Positions 53,209 through 61,995 of a stretch of DNA of 64,000 nucleotides are shown in pieces (within the stretch, counting starts at the first letter, position 1; each line of letters begins with the position of its first letter). The notes beneath the pieces are model-generated. The model was not told the DNA's origin, did no database searches, and worked only from the letters and a program-made list of their open reading frames with translations. The stretch comes from a bacterium. Lineage in GTDB: Bacteria > Auribacterota > Auribacteria > Auribacterales > Auribacteraceae. A program made the translations under genes and the position numbers. The stretch covers positions 1-64,000 of the forward strand of contig JAHDNF010000011.1 in assembly GCA_018435605.1 (NCBI GenBank). Reading direction: 5' to 3'.

Positions 53209-53979
53209 ATGAAAAAAGCATTATTTATGAAAAAAGCATTATTGTTGTTATCATTATTATTGTTCGTAACCAATTCTCTTTTTGCACAATATTTTTGTCC
53301 TGTTCCAAAAGGTACCATTCATCGGGCATACATAGAATATGAAAATTCTGGTTGGGTTAATATAAAAACGGGTTATGGGGAATGCAATGGAAAGTATTGG
53401 GAACTATGGTTCGATACACCACATCAGGTAACAAGTCTTGCCTCTACAGCAGGCTTTCATTATATTTATATAGATGATACTGCGTCTACATATCCTACAG
53501 TTTCTTTTACCGATTCTTCAACTGCGCCTTCATGGAGTGATGAAAAACAAGGATGGTACTACAGTAATGACAGGTGTATCGGTGTAGTCTGGAGTCCCGC
53601 TGGTAGTGCTACAATACAGCAATTTACTACAGATGCCGAGGGTAAATATATTTATATCGGCAACATCACACAAATATTAACCAATGGAAATCCTACAGGT
53701 GGATGGGTCTTTTTAAATGCTTCTGATTATACTCCTGTAAATGCAAATGCAATCTCAATTTGGGCTACCGGACAAGATGTAAATGCTACAGTAAAAGTAT
53801 TGGTTGCTTCTTCTGATAATGCAGGTAATTCTATGGGGATATTCGGATTTCACAATGTCGGATCTTCAGGTTGGATATTTTTTCAACCGGATTCCGATAG
53901 AAATTTGCAATGGTTTGGTTATGATGATGATGATAATCTTTTTAACATTTATATTCGAGGATATAAAATAATCAGATAA
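53209..53979 (+). CDS. Exported protein of unknown function
   Basis: 256 residues. The first codons contain a small duplication (ATGAAAAAAGCATTATT twice, 18 bases apart), so translation may start at 53209 (after AAAGGAG) or 53227; both give a good signal peptide ending LFA. The rest is aromatic- and Gly-rich beta structure, with YFCPVPKG and GYGECNGKYW, no recognised domain. It ends IYIRGYKIIR, echoing the ends of other exported proteins in the window. Confidence 0.65.
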   Translation: MKKALFMKKALLLLSLLLFVTNSLFAQYFCPVPKGTIHRAYIEYENSGWVNIKTGYGECNGKYWELWFDTPHQVTSLASTAGFHYIYIDDTASTYPTVSFTDSSTAPSWSDEKQGWYYSNDRCIGVVWSPAGSATIQQFTTDAEGKYIYIGNITQILTNGNPTGGWVFLNASDYTPVNANAISIWATGQDVNATVKVLVASSDNAGNSMGIFGFHNVGSSGWIFFQPDSDRNLQWFGYDDDDNLFNIYIRGYKIIR

Positions 53980-54027
53980 AGATAATTTTTACGGGTTTAT
54001 AACATATAGTATCAATTCATAATCACA

Positions 54028-55029
54028 TTAAAAATTCGGAGGGATTATCGTAATATTGTTCTCTTTAAGTTCTCGGCTGAGAATTTCGTATATATCCCTT
54101 TTGTGCGCTACCGACGCGATAATAATATTTTTGATATCATAAGAACCTATCTCTGCAAGCGGTATAACAGGTAATCCGCAAAAAGATGTAGAACATTTTT
54201 GAGTATTACTGTCAACGATAGCTCGGATATCGAAATCTTTCAACGCTGATATAATTATTTCACATAAATCACCGCTACCATATACAGCAATGGAGCCGTC
54301 TTGTTTTTGTTCATCGACTTTTTGTACAATCCGGTCTTTGAATTTTTTATAAGAAGTAATATAGCCGGACATACGCTTGTTTATAAAATACTCGTTGGTA
54401 TAAACAGTTTGGTTATTGTAACTATCGTTTTTGAATAAGTTACCTTCCTTTTTTCTGGCTATAACAATCAGGGATGGGGTTGTACGATCAGGATATGGCG
54501 AAAAAGAAAAATCAACTGTAAATCCAAAATCAATTAACATTTTGGATAAAATAGATATATTATAACCACTTTTATGAAACATTCCTTCATTTTCCTGTGA
54601 GCCAAAAATCATTTTTAAAATATAATCACTGAATTCCGTATCGCTAGCGGAGCCCTTATATTGAGACCATAAAAGCGTAATCCGATCTATATCCGGACAG
54701 GTCGTTATCAAATATCCAGCTGGTTTTAATACACGCGACCATTCTCTTAAGGCAATATTAGCCTGCTCAAAAGAAAGATGCTCTATAATATGATGATTTT
54801 CAATGAGGTCTACCGAAGAGCCGGGGAAGATACTTAAATTTATGGCATCAAGGTTAATATCAGCGGCAATGTTGAACCGGTCGCAATTTATTAATTCGGG
54901 AATTATAGTATTACCACACCCAATATGAATCCCCGTAGTAGATGATTTTCGGATATTCTTAATCAATTCATCTATCTCACAATTTATTTCTTTTGGTGTT
55001 TTATGGATAATTTCAGGATATGACTGCAT
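54028..55029 (-). CDS. SAM-dependent methyltransferase with C-terminal nucleotide-binding-like domain
   Basis: 333 residues. Class I methyltransferase at about 20-185: IGCGNTIIPELINCD (motif I), DLIENHHIIEHL (motif II/H) and ITTCPDIDRITLL. The C-terminal part (about 240-333) reads IAVYGSGDLCEIIISALKDFDIRAIVDSN with PVIPLAEI and IIIASVAHKRDI, like the NAD(P)-binding-type segment found beside sugar- or lipid-modifying enzymes. It may methylate a surface sugar; substrate unknown. AT-rich, part of the island. Confidence 0.75.
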   Translation of the reverse strand: MQSYPEIIHKTPKEINCEIDELIKNIRKSSTTGIHIGCGNTIIPELINCDRFNIAADINLDAINLSIFPGSSVDLIENHHIIEHLSFEQANIALREWSRVLKPAGYLITTCPDIDRITLLWSQYKGSASDTEFSDYILKMIFGSQENEGMFHKSGYNISILSKMLIDFGFTVDFSFSPYPDRTTPSLIVIARKKEGNLFKNDSYNNQTVYTNEYFINKRMSGYITSYKKFKDRIVQKVDEQKQDGSIAVYGSGDLCEIIISALKDFDIRAIVDSNTQKCSTSFCGLPVIPLAEIGSYDIKNIIIASVAHKRDIYEILSRELKENNITIIPPNF

Positions 55030-55521
55030 AGGTTTTCTTTTCCTTACATTTTTGCAGTAGAAGCTAAGTAACCTCTAGTTCATAATTGCGATACGAATCG
55101 GCTCGACAACCAAAGTAATTATATTTTAGATTGCCACTACATAAAAAGAAAAAAAGAGGGACAATAACGCCTTTTTTTAATATATCCTCATTTATATTTT
55201 AATCTTTTTATAGACAAGATAACATCCTATAACCTACTTGACTTATCGCCGTAACGCGGATAGGAAAATAGATTACGGCATCCTAAGTTTAAAGCATTTT
55301 TCGTACCAGAGAGGGATAATACGGCGCGGCGATAGATAAACCCAACGCCCAACACGGCAACGTGTTGCTATAATACACACAGAGAGATATAATAAGCGGA
55401 AGATAAGGGGACTTAATTACCGCCTCAAAGAATAATTAAGTGAGATGTCCCCATAATTCTTCATAAAAAAAATAAGTCATCGACGAGAATGTAAGATAAG
55501 GGGACACCTAATTCTTCAAGG
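55030..55521. other. Gap with REP-like GGGGACA repeats
   Basis: No gene. Contains AGATAAGGGGACTTAATTAC (55401-55420), its approximate inverse GATGTCCCCATAATTCTTCA (55444-55463), a further GATAAGGGGACACCTAATTC (55495-55514), and TCATCGACGAGAA at 55477-55489, repeated at 57431-57443. These resemble repeats linked to IS200/REP-type transposases, but no transposase is here. Confidence 0.5.
55401..55516. repeat. GGGGACA/TGTCCCC inverted repeat cluster, right of the nuclease gene
   Basis: Two GGGGAC-containing units and one inverse TGTCCCC unit within 116 bases, with a mirrored AATTAAG sequence (TTAATTACC ... ATAATTAAGTGAG). Confidence 0.6.
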
Positions 55522-57339
55522 TTATTTAATTAAATGGTAAAAATAGTCTAGTCTTTCTTTCACTTTAGTACGTAAAAAGAAGTTTTCTGTAGCATATTGG
55601 CGCAATGCGAGAAAATTATGTAAAGTTTCATTACGGTCAGGAGAATATTTATCATATTCTAGCATTATATCAATAAATGGTTTTGGAGATTGCGTTGACT
55701 TAATGGTTGATTCAATTGCTTCTAAGTCGTCAACAGTAATTACAATTAATGATTTTATAATATATCCATTATACTCGATAATATATTTGTCATTAGATTT
55801 TTTTAATAATTGCGTTAACCGAGAGATAAATTCTATGTTAAAAAAATAAGAATGTAATAGCGAAGCATCAAACCTGTTATGAATTATCATGATAGGGTAT
55901 ATGACATTTGCACGACAAAATTCATCCCCCCATTTTTTATTGATTAAACCATAAATATCGCCAGCCAATTGATATATACCCCCGTAATGAGATTTCCCTT
56001 TACATTGTCTGACACAATATTTTTTACGTAATTCATTTAAATAATCTTCTTCTGATGTTGATGTATACATAACATCATCTTTAACCCATGAAGATTTTGT
56101 TTCAATAATAATTATTTTATCTCCGTAATCTAAGACTGCATCTATCTCAGTATTTCTGTATCTATATGGTGCATGTAGAATATTTGCTAACATAGCACTT
56201 TTAGGAATAGTTCTTTCGAATATTTCTTGAACATATTTTTCAAATATTTTCCCAAAATTGCTGAAAATATTTTCAGTGTTTTGACAATCTTGATTCAAAA
56301 CAATAAATAATGGTCCTACTGTTGCTCGTTCAATGAAAAAAACAGGAGATAAAATAGAAAATCTGCCATCTGTTGTTTTAAATAAAGGTTTTCTTCTTAG
56401 AGATAAAATAAAATCATATATGTCTGTAGCATGGTTCTTAATATCTGTTATTGTCTGTGATTCGAGATTGATATATCTTTCAAAGTTTGATTGAAATTTT
56501 TTATTATAATTTGGGACAGTAGATAAAAAATTTTTTATGTCAAAAATAAACTTATTTTCTGGAGATAAAATCGAATCGGGAGGTGATAATACAAATTGAG
56601 TATATCCTAAAAGAAATAAACTATCTTCATACTCTGAAATCGAGAGACCTGTACTATCAGAAAATGTTTTTTCAAAATTCTTATAAGGTAATTCTTTATA
56701 CAAGTTTTTCTGTAATTCACCGAAAAAATAGCTACCTCTTTCAAGCGCGAATTCTGGTTTGATGCCAGGAAAGTGCTCACTAGCAAAGTTATTTAATCGA
56801 CACATCAATAAAGATTGAATTTTTGTGTTATCAGTTATATTTGTTTTTTGTGCAGATAATTTGGCGAGAACTTTATTTGCCGATAAACTCCAGAATTCTG
56901 AGGCATAAAGAAGAGCTTTAAAGAAATCTGTTCTTACATCATCAATATTAAATGTTTCACCATCATTTGTTTTATCACTACCATATAAAATTAACCATCG
57001 TATTAGCTCCAAGACCTGTCCATGAAAAAACATCTTCCTGTTTCCATTGAGTATATCTGAATAAAGATTGTTCTTGAAATTTTTTTCTACTTCTTCGCTA
57101 ATTGATATATTTAAAAATTGTAATATCTTTAATTGTGTGTAAGGTTCTGTCCATGACGAAAAACCATTTTTCTTTTTATCAGAAAAGTCATTCTGGAATA
57201 AAACGATTAAAATACGAGAACAAAAAAAGAGGCACTCAGTTAAACTTAGTCTTTTAATAAGATTAATAAACGATTTTTTGTCAACTTGCTCATTAGGAAA
57301 AAAATCTTTAACCAAAACTAAAATCTTAACATTATTCAT
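55522..57339 (-). CDS. PD-(D/E)XK nuclease-like protein, 605 residues
   Basis: The only recognisable site is near residues 393-415: RNTEIDAVLDYGDKIIIIETKSSW, the E...D...ExK pattern of PD-(D/E)XK nucleases (restriction-endonuclease fold). The N-terminal 380 residues are helical and match no family I know; there is no methyltransferase, helicase or toxin motif. The gene is AT-rich and has lost none of its frame. Single-gene nucleases with long helical N-terminal parts occur among phage-defence systems. A defence role is inferred from the fold, the island and the absence of any other clear task. Confidence 0.7.
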   Translation of the reverse strand: MNNVKILVLVKDFFPNEQVDKKSFINLIKRLSLTECLFFCSRILIVLFQNDFSDKKKNGFSSWTEPYTQLKILQFLNISISEEVEKNFKNNLYSDILNGNRKMFFHGQVLELIRWLILYGSDKTNDGETFNIDDVRTDFFKALLYASEFWSLSANKVLAKLSAQKTNITDNTKIQSLLMCRLNNFASEHFPGIKPEFALERGSYFFGELQKNLYKELPYKNFEKTFSDSTGLSISEYEDSLFLLGYTQFVLSPPDSILSPENKFIFDIKNFLSTVPNYNKKFQSNFERYINLESQTITDIKNHATDIYDFILSLRRKPLFKTTDGRFSILSPVFFIERATVGPLFIVLNQDCQNTENIFSNFGKIFEKYVQEIFERTIPKSAMLANILHAPYRYRNTEIDAVLDYGDKIIIIETKSSWVKDDVMYTSTSEEDYLNELRKKYCVRQCKGKSHYGGIYQLAGDIYGLINKKWGDEFCRANVIYPIMIIHNRFDASLLHSYFFNIEFISRLTQLLKKSNDKYIIEYNGYIIKSLIVITVDDLEAIESTIKSTQSPKPFIDIMLEYDKYSPDRNETLHNFLALRQYATENFFLRTKVKERLDYFYHLIK

Positions 57340-57430
57340 ATATTTGATTACTCTTTAATTGTTTTATATTAAGAATTCTAGAATTAATCATATAATAATT
57401 CTTTAATCTGGTGAATAAAAAAATAATTCA

Positions 57431-57494
57431 TCATCGACGAGAACGGGTAACTCCATAACTCTTAGATACGGGGACAATGTCTCCATAATTCCCC
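57431..57494. repeat. Direct and GGGGACA repeat, left of the nuclease gene
   Basis: TCATCGACGAGAA (57431-57443) repeats the copy at 55477-55489. It is followed by CTTAGATACGGGGACAATGT and TCTCCATAATTCCCC. Together with the 55401-55516 cluster it brackets the nuclease gene. Confidence 0.6.
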
Positions 57495-57595
57495 CTACAA
57501 GATAAGCATTACCAACTTTTGGCAATTATGTTTAAAAAATGAATATGATGAAATATTTTTCCAAGTTAATTGTCTTTTTAGTACAGGAGGTCAAC

Positions 57596-58021
57596 ATGAT
57601 TATATTTTTTATTGTAAATTTTGTTAGCGCAATATTTACAATTATTCTTTATAACATTTTCTTAAAAAATAGAGACATGAAATTGAGCTTAGGCTTAAGC
57701 CATATACTGTTTTTTTTGACAACATGCTTGGGGGGACTTTGGTTTTCTTTAATTATATTTATTTTCTTATACATCTACCTTTGGTGGGTCAAATTAGTAT
57801 CAAAGAATAATAAAAAATGGAAAAAAATGTTTTTTATTATAACAAAAGCATTAGTAATCTTCATGTCTATCCTGACAACAGCTTTTATGCCGATGATCCA
57901 TTTTAGATACCCGAAGCCACTATATATTCTTTATGACATTATCATCATTTATTTGCTTACATGTTTAAGTATTGCATTCACTTACAAAAGATCAAGACAT
58001 AGATTCAACTATAGTGCATAA
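57596..58021 (+). CDS. Small four-helix membrane protein
   Basis: 141 residues from ATG 57596, which follows AGGAGG; the ORF start 57539 is rejected. Four hydrophobic helices (starting MIIFFIVNFVSAIFTIILYN; SHILFFLTTCLGGLWFSLII; FFIITKALVIFMSILTTAFM; YDIIIIYLLTCLSIAFTY) and basic tails. It lies on the opposite strand to the nuclease gene, head-to-head with a 256-base gap. No family recognised. A membrane partner of the nuclease is only a guess. Confidence 0.6.
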   Translation: MIIFFIVNFVSAIFTIILYNIFLKNRDMKLSLGLSHILFFLTTCLGGLWFSLIIFIFLYIYLWWVKLVSKNNKKWKKMFFIITKALVIFMSILTTAFMPMIHFRYPKPLYILYDIIIIYLLTCLSIAFTYKRSRHRFNYSA

Positions 58022-58203
58022 AAACTGCCCTTACCCCATTTGTTGTGCCAAAACCACTTCGAGGTTTCGCAATGAGATTCTTTTGCGGCTTTTCATCGAT
58101 CTTAAATTGAAATGAATAATTTTTCGCACATGTAAGGCTTAGGTTGCGGTATGCAGGAGGCCGATCCGGTTTTTTGTTTCTTTTTTGACCCAAAAAAGAA
58201 AAG
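58022..58203. other. Noncoding spacer before the tRNA
   Basis: Has a TTTTTTGACCCAAAAAAG inverted run next to the tRNA. No gene supported. Confidence 0.35.
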
Positions 58204-58277
<74 letters not shown>

Positions 58278-58408
58278 TGATCTGCGGCATCTTCCTGCCC
58301 CAGAGGAATGAATCATAAAATGATTGCGTTATTATATATAACCTTCCGCGAAAAATGCAACAAGAAATTTCAACTGCCAGCAGAAAAAACCGTTTTCCTG
58401 CATTTTTT

Positions 58409-59380
58409 TTACCGCCCGCCGATTGAGCGGTAGTAATCTATGACGCTGTCGAGTATCTGATCGAGCGAGTATTTAGGGGTATACCCGATAGCGTTATGAA
58501 TTTTTTCGATGCTGGGCACTCTGCGGAGCATATCGTCAAACCCTTTTTCATACGCTTGGGAATACGGGATTTTCTCAATAGGCGACGAACTGCCGGTTTT
58601 CGATTTTATTTTCCGCGCCAGATCGATAATGGTTATTTCTTCTTGCGAGCCGATATTAAACACCTCGCCTACCGCCTTATCGGACTGCATCAGAGCCACC
58701 AGTGCGCCTACCACGTCGGAAACATAGGTAAAACACCTGCTTTGCATGCCGTCGCCGTATACCGTGATCGTTTCGCCCGCAAGAGCTTGTTGCACAAACC
58801 GAGGAATAACCATGCCGTACTGTCCAACTTGTCTGGGACCTACCGTATTGAACAACCGGACAATAATAACAGGCAATCCGTACTGACGGTGATACGCCAA
58901 CCCCAGAAACTCGTCTATCGCTTTGGAGCATGCGTAACTCCAGCGGCTGTAAATAGTAGCGCCCATCAACCTGTCGTCGTTTTCGCAAAACGGCACACGC
59001 ACGTTTTTTCCATACACTTCGGAACTTGACATGATGATGATTTTGCGATTAAACTTGTTGGCGATATCAAGCATTACCTCGGTGCCGGCTATATTGGTTG
59101 ATATTGTGTGCACCGGTTTTTCTATGATGAGTTTCACCCCGACCGCCGCGGCAAGATGATATATAAGGTCGCATTTCTCGATAAGAATATGCATTAGCTT
59201 TTCGTTGAGTATGGTATCGCGGACAAGGGTAAACCGAGGGTTGGACATGAGTCCGTGTATGTTTTCCATACGACCGGTGCTGAAATCGTCCACCACAGTA
59301 ACGTGATCGCCTTTGCCGAGCAGATGCTCGGCTAGGTGCGAACCGATAAATCCGGCTCCGCCGGTTATTAAAATACGCAT
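58409..59380 (-). CDS. NAD-dependent sugar-nucleotide epimerase/dehydratase (extended SDR)
   Basis: 323 residues. Extended SDR: GGAGFIGSHLAEHL (NAD), YHLAAAVGV, SSEVYG and catalytic YACSK (Y-x3-K), then PRQVGQYGMVIPRFVQQ and YVSDVV. Size and motifs fit UDP-glucose 4-epimerase-like, UDP-glucuronate decarboxylase-like or dTDP-glucose dehydratase-like members; I cannot choose. Probably makes a sugar donor for surface polysaccharide. A normal site (AAGGAGG) precedes ATG 59380. Confidence 0.88.
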   Translation of the reverse strand: MRILITGGAGFIGSHLAEHLLGKGDHVTVVDDFSTGRMENIHGLMSNPRFTLVRDTILNEKLMHILIEKCDLIYHLAAAVGVKLIIEKPVHTISTNIAGTEVMLDIANKFNRKIIIMSSSEVYGKNVRVPFCENDDRLMGATIYSRWSYACSKAIDEFLGLAYHRQYGLPVIIVRLFNTVGPRQVGQYGMVIPRFVQQALAGETITVYGDGMQSRCFTYVSDVVGALVALMQSDKAVGEVFNIGSQEEITIIDLARKIKSKTGSSSPIEKIPYSQAYEKGFDDMLRRVPSIEKIHNAIGYTPKYSLDQILDSVIDYYRSIGGR

Positions 59381-59437
59381 AAAACCTCCTTTTTTTAAAG
59401 AATAGGTAAAAGCAACCTGTAAATCAAGATAAAACAG

Positions 59438-60118
59438 ATGCGGTTTGTTAAATTTATAATCGGTATAGCCTTACTTCCTTTTTGTTACGCGCTGGGAAAA
59501 GTTTTTGTCGCGGTATGCGTTTCGTCGCCGTCAATGACTGCGTGCCTTCTCGGAGGCGCTATGCTCGCCGTGTTGTTCGTAATCAAAAAAGGTTATATAG
59601 GAAGAGTATACGTTTTGCTACACGAATTGAATCACGCCATGTGGAGCGCGGTTACCGGCAATCAGGTAAAGATGTTTTACGTCAGCCGCGCAGGCGGGCA
59701 TGTGGAAACGGAAAACTATTCTGTTATCGCGGCGTTCGCTCCGTATTTCTTTTCCATACCTATGGCGTTGCTGGCCGCGGTTCATTTGATCCTGTGGATT
59801 GCCGGATCAATTCCCGTATGGGTGCGGTATACGGAATATTGCATAGCTGGATTTATTATCGGCTGGCACATCGTTACCACAGTTAAAGTGGTCGTTCAGG
59901 AACAGAGCGAACTGAAGCAGGAAGGGCTGTTTTTTTCGTTCTCGGCAATATACGCCTTTTTTTTCTTTTGGAACGGATTATTTCTGAGCGTTCTGTCGCC
60001 GAATTTTTATGTTGCGGATTTTATTCGATTAGGATATAAAGAAACAATATTCGTTTTAATCCGATGCGGCCATCTGGCCGGTTCCACAATCGAACTAATC
60101 TGGCGGTTACTCACATGA
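59438..60118 (+). CDS. Membrane protein with HExxH (M50-like) motif
   Basis: 226 residues, six or so membrane helices. HELNH in YVLLHELNHAMWSAVTGNQVK sits at the start of a helix, as in M50 site-2-protease relatives, and is followed by AFAPYFFSIPMALLAA (a possible second-helix G/P region). No NPDG motif seen. Its stop overlaps the next gene by ATGA, so this membrane peptidase-like protein and a lipoprotein are translated together. Whether it is an active protease is open. Confidence 0.65.
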   Translation: MRFVKFIIGIALLPFCYALGKVFVAVCVSSPSMTACLLGGAMLAVLFVIKKGYIGRVYVLLHELNHAMWSAVTGNQVKMFYVSRAGGHVETENYSVIAAFAPYFFSIPMALLAAVHLILWIAGSIPVWVRYTEYCIAGFIIGWHIVTTVKVVVQEQSELKQEGLFFSFSAIYAFFFFWNGLFLSVLSPNFYVADFIRLGYKETIFVLIRCGHLAGSTIELIWRLLT

Positions 60119-60624
60119 AACGATCAAATATCGGTATTATACTGGGGCTGTTGTTGTTTTCCTGCGTCATATTGTGTTCCTGCGCGCACAAATCCAACAC
60201 TGCGGGCGAAACCGGTTCTTTTCGCGTGGTCAAAGTAAACAGGTTCTTGCGCATGAATAACTTACTGGGCGAAGGATTCGAAGTTATCGGCACAAAACGC
60301 AGGCACGATGTTTTCGGCCAAGATGTAAGCCTCGACTACAAGGACCGTGGCGAAGAAATTGTGGTTATATGGCGATACGACGGACCGGCAATCCAAAACG
60401 CACCCGTAGTTCTACACTTCGACTATCAATATCACGCTGACAGTAAAATTTACAGAATTTCCGAACCATACGAAACAATAGTGCCGGGACGGTACACTTT
60501 CAAATTCCGAAATACCGGCGACGATTACTATAATCGCGGTGAAGTGGAAGACTGGCGTGTAACAATTCTCTACGGTGATATTCAGGTCGGCCATAAACAG
60601 TCAAAATTTTTCGGCAAAAACTGA
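60115..60624 (+). CDS. Lipoprotein of unknown function coupled to the HExxH membrane protein
   Basis: 169 residues. Signal peptide MKRSNIGIILGLLLFSCVIL with lipobox CSC. The mature part is beta-rich (EIVVIWRYDGPAIQNAPVVLHFDYQY) with no known domain. ATG 60115 overlaps the preceding stop in ATGA, so it is coupled; the longer ORF start 60064 would overlap the previous gene more and is rejected. A substrate or partner of the membrane protein is likely but unproven. Confidence 0.65.
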   Translation: MKRSNIGIILGLLLFSCVILCSCAHKSNTAGETGSFRVVKVNRFLRMNNLLGEGFEVIGTKRRHDVFGQDVSLDYKDRGEEIVVIWRYDGPAIQNAPVVLHFDYQYHADSKIYRISEPYETIVPGRYTFKFRNTGDDYYNRGEVEDWRVTILYGDIQVGHKQSKFFGKN

Positions 60625-60983
60625 TTTTCCTCTCCAAGAAGTTGACAATCAACTACTTTTGTCAACTATCATATAATATGTCAATTTTTTATTGCGATCT
60701 TCCGTCGAATGTTTTACCATAGCGGGACAGTCATTCGGGTACCTGCAGGGTTGTATCTGTTTTGTTATAAGCTCGAACACGCTAATATATACTCGCATAA
60801 CGAGAAATTGTATGACGGCGGCACTTGTGTTTCATATTTTGATAATTGTGATCTTTTTTAACAAAAAAAATCGCCTGCTATTGACAAGTTGTAGTTTTTA
60901 TGGTATAGTAATTATTGGTAGGGAAAATTAACCGCAAGATAAAATTCGATACAATAAAATTATTAGCTTGAGAAAGATTTTTT
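60625..60983. other. Gap before the PilZ-like gene
   Basis: No supported gene. It starts with an inverted repeat GTTGACAA / TTGTCAAC (about 60641-60666) and ends with a strong promoter at 60881-60909. Confidence 0.4.
60881..60909 (+). promoter_or_regulatory. Sigma70-type promoter of the PilZ-like gene
   Basis: Consensus TTGACA at 60881-60886 and TATAGT at 60904-60909 with 17-base spacing, the best housekeeping promoter in the window. It is followed by about 75 bases of leader before ATG 60984. Confidence 0.75.
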
Positions 60984-61610
60984 ATGGAATTACATATACC
61001 TGGCATCATACGAAAAAACGCAGTTGATTTCGCAGTTAAGCTACGCGATATCAGCAAATCCGGATTGAGCTGTTACACCGACAGAACCCTCTATGAAGGA
61101 ACATTGCTTGAAATCATGATCGCGGATCGTCCTTATACTGCGCAAGTAGTGCGCCATTTCCCCCCTGAAGACCGCAACAGGAAAGAAATCGGAGTCGGTT
61201 TGCGTTTCCTCGACGATATTCTTCAATCCGACATCGCTCAACCGCTGGTCGGGTTTATAGATTCACTGCCGCTGTATAGGGATGGAAAACTTTGGCCGAA
61301 CAATCACGAGCAACGCCGTCATCCAAGAAAACCGCTAGATGAACAGGTTATCGCTAGGGAAACCTGTCCGAAACTGATCGACAACGATTTTTCTTTGTTT
61401 CATCACGGGCTGACTTGTCATGTAGACCAATATGTTCCGTTATTTAGGGAAATCGAGATTACTATCTCCTGCGGTTCGCGCGACGACAACTGTAAATTTT
61501 CAGGAATTGTCGTTGAATGCGGCAAAGTATCGGACGGCGATTACTGTCTGGAAATTTTTTGCCCCACATGCGAACGGGATAATTTTAAAGCGCTAGTTTC
61601 CGCGAACTGA
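60984..61610 (+). CDS. PilZ-like c-di-GMP-binding-type protein with two PilZ-like segments
   Basis: 208 residues. The N-terminal half (KLRDISKSGLSCYTDRTL ... VGLRFLDDI) has the second PilZ motif (D-x-S-x-x-G) and the closing GVxFxxD-type strand. The C-terminal half starts NNHEQRRHPRKPLDEQV, with the first PilZ motif (RxxxR). The order is unusual: part of a PilZ barrel, then a second with its own Arg motif. It may bind cyclic-di-GMP. No partner is adjacent; the MshEN-like domain on GspE and the HDOD pair suggest such signalling exists here. Confidence 0.7.
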   Translation: MELHIPGIIRKNAVDFAVKLRDISKSGLSCYTDRTLYEGTLLEIMIADRPYTAQVVRHFPPEDRNRKEIGVGLRFLDDILQSDIAQPLVGFIDSLPLYRDGKLWPNNHEQRRHPRKPLDEQVIARETCPKLIDNDFSLFHHGLTCHVDQYVPLFREIEITISCGSRDDNCKFSGIVVECGKVSDGDYCLEIFCPTCERDNFKALVSAN

Positions 61611-61995
61611 TCTTTTTTCCCGCATTCGGCTTGTTTGCGTAGCTTACGATTCCGGCTCTCAACATTATACCCGCGCGCAGATTGATTTATAAAACAAACC
61701 GTCCTTTATGCCGATATTTATCCGAGGGATATTTTAGCAAAACAGTAAAAACAGCAAAGCAACGTAAAATTGCGCATAACGCAAAACATTCTGTTAGGTA
61801 AATATGGAGATAAATTCATTACATGATTATATAAAAAAAGACCGTATTTCATCCAGGCGAGAGGAGGATGAAATACGGTCTTCACAGTTGAAAGAGGAAA
61901 TCTTAAACAGATTACAATTACAATACTATTAAATATAAAAAAATACGTCAACAAAAATATTATTTTTTTTAAAAAAACGTCAAAATATTTTTATT
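61611..61995. other. Gap with a strong minus-strand terminator
   Basis: No gene of good quality. Holds a 17-base perfect hairpin (61838-61882) that ends in a T-run on the minus strand. Confidence 0.45.
61831..61882 (-). terminator. Minus-strand intrinsic terminator
   Basis: AAGACCGTATTTCATCC (61838-61854) and its exact complement (61866-61882) with an eleven-base loop; on the minus strand it is followed by T7. It has no gene to end on that strand except a possible short transcript from about 61990. Confidence 0.7.

Noticed and set aside
55522-57339. Classical restriction-modification system
   Set aside because: No paired DNA methyltransferase; the methyltransferase at 54028-55029 resembles small-molecule or sugar types and lacks DNA-methylase motifs.
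61718-61954. 78-codon minus-strand frame across the terminator hairpin
   Set aside because: The frame crosses the stem-loop and lacks a ribosome site; composition is not coding-like.
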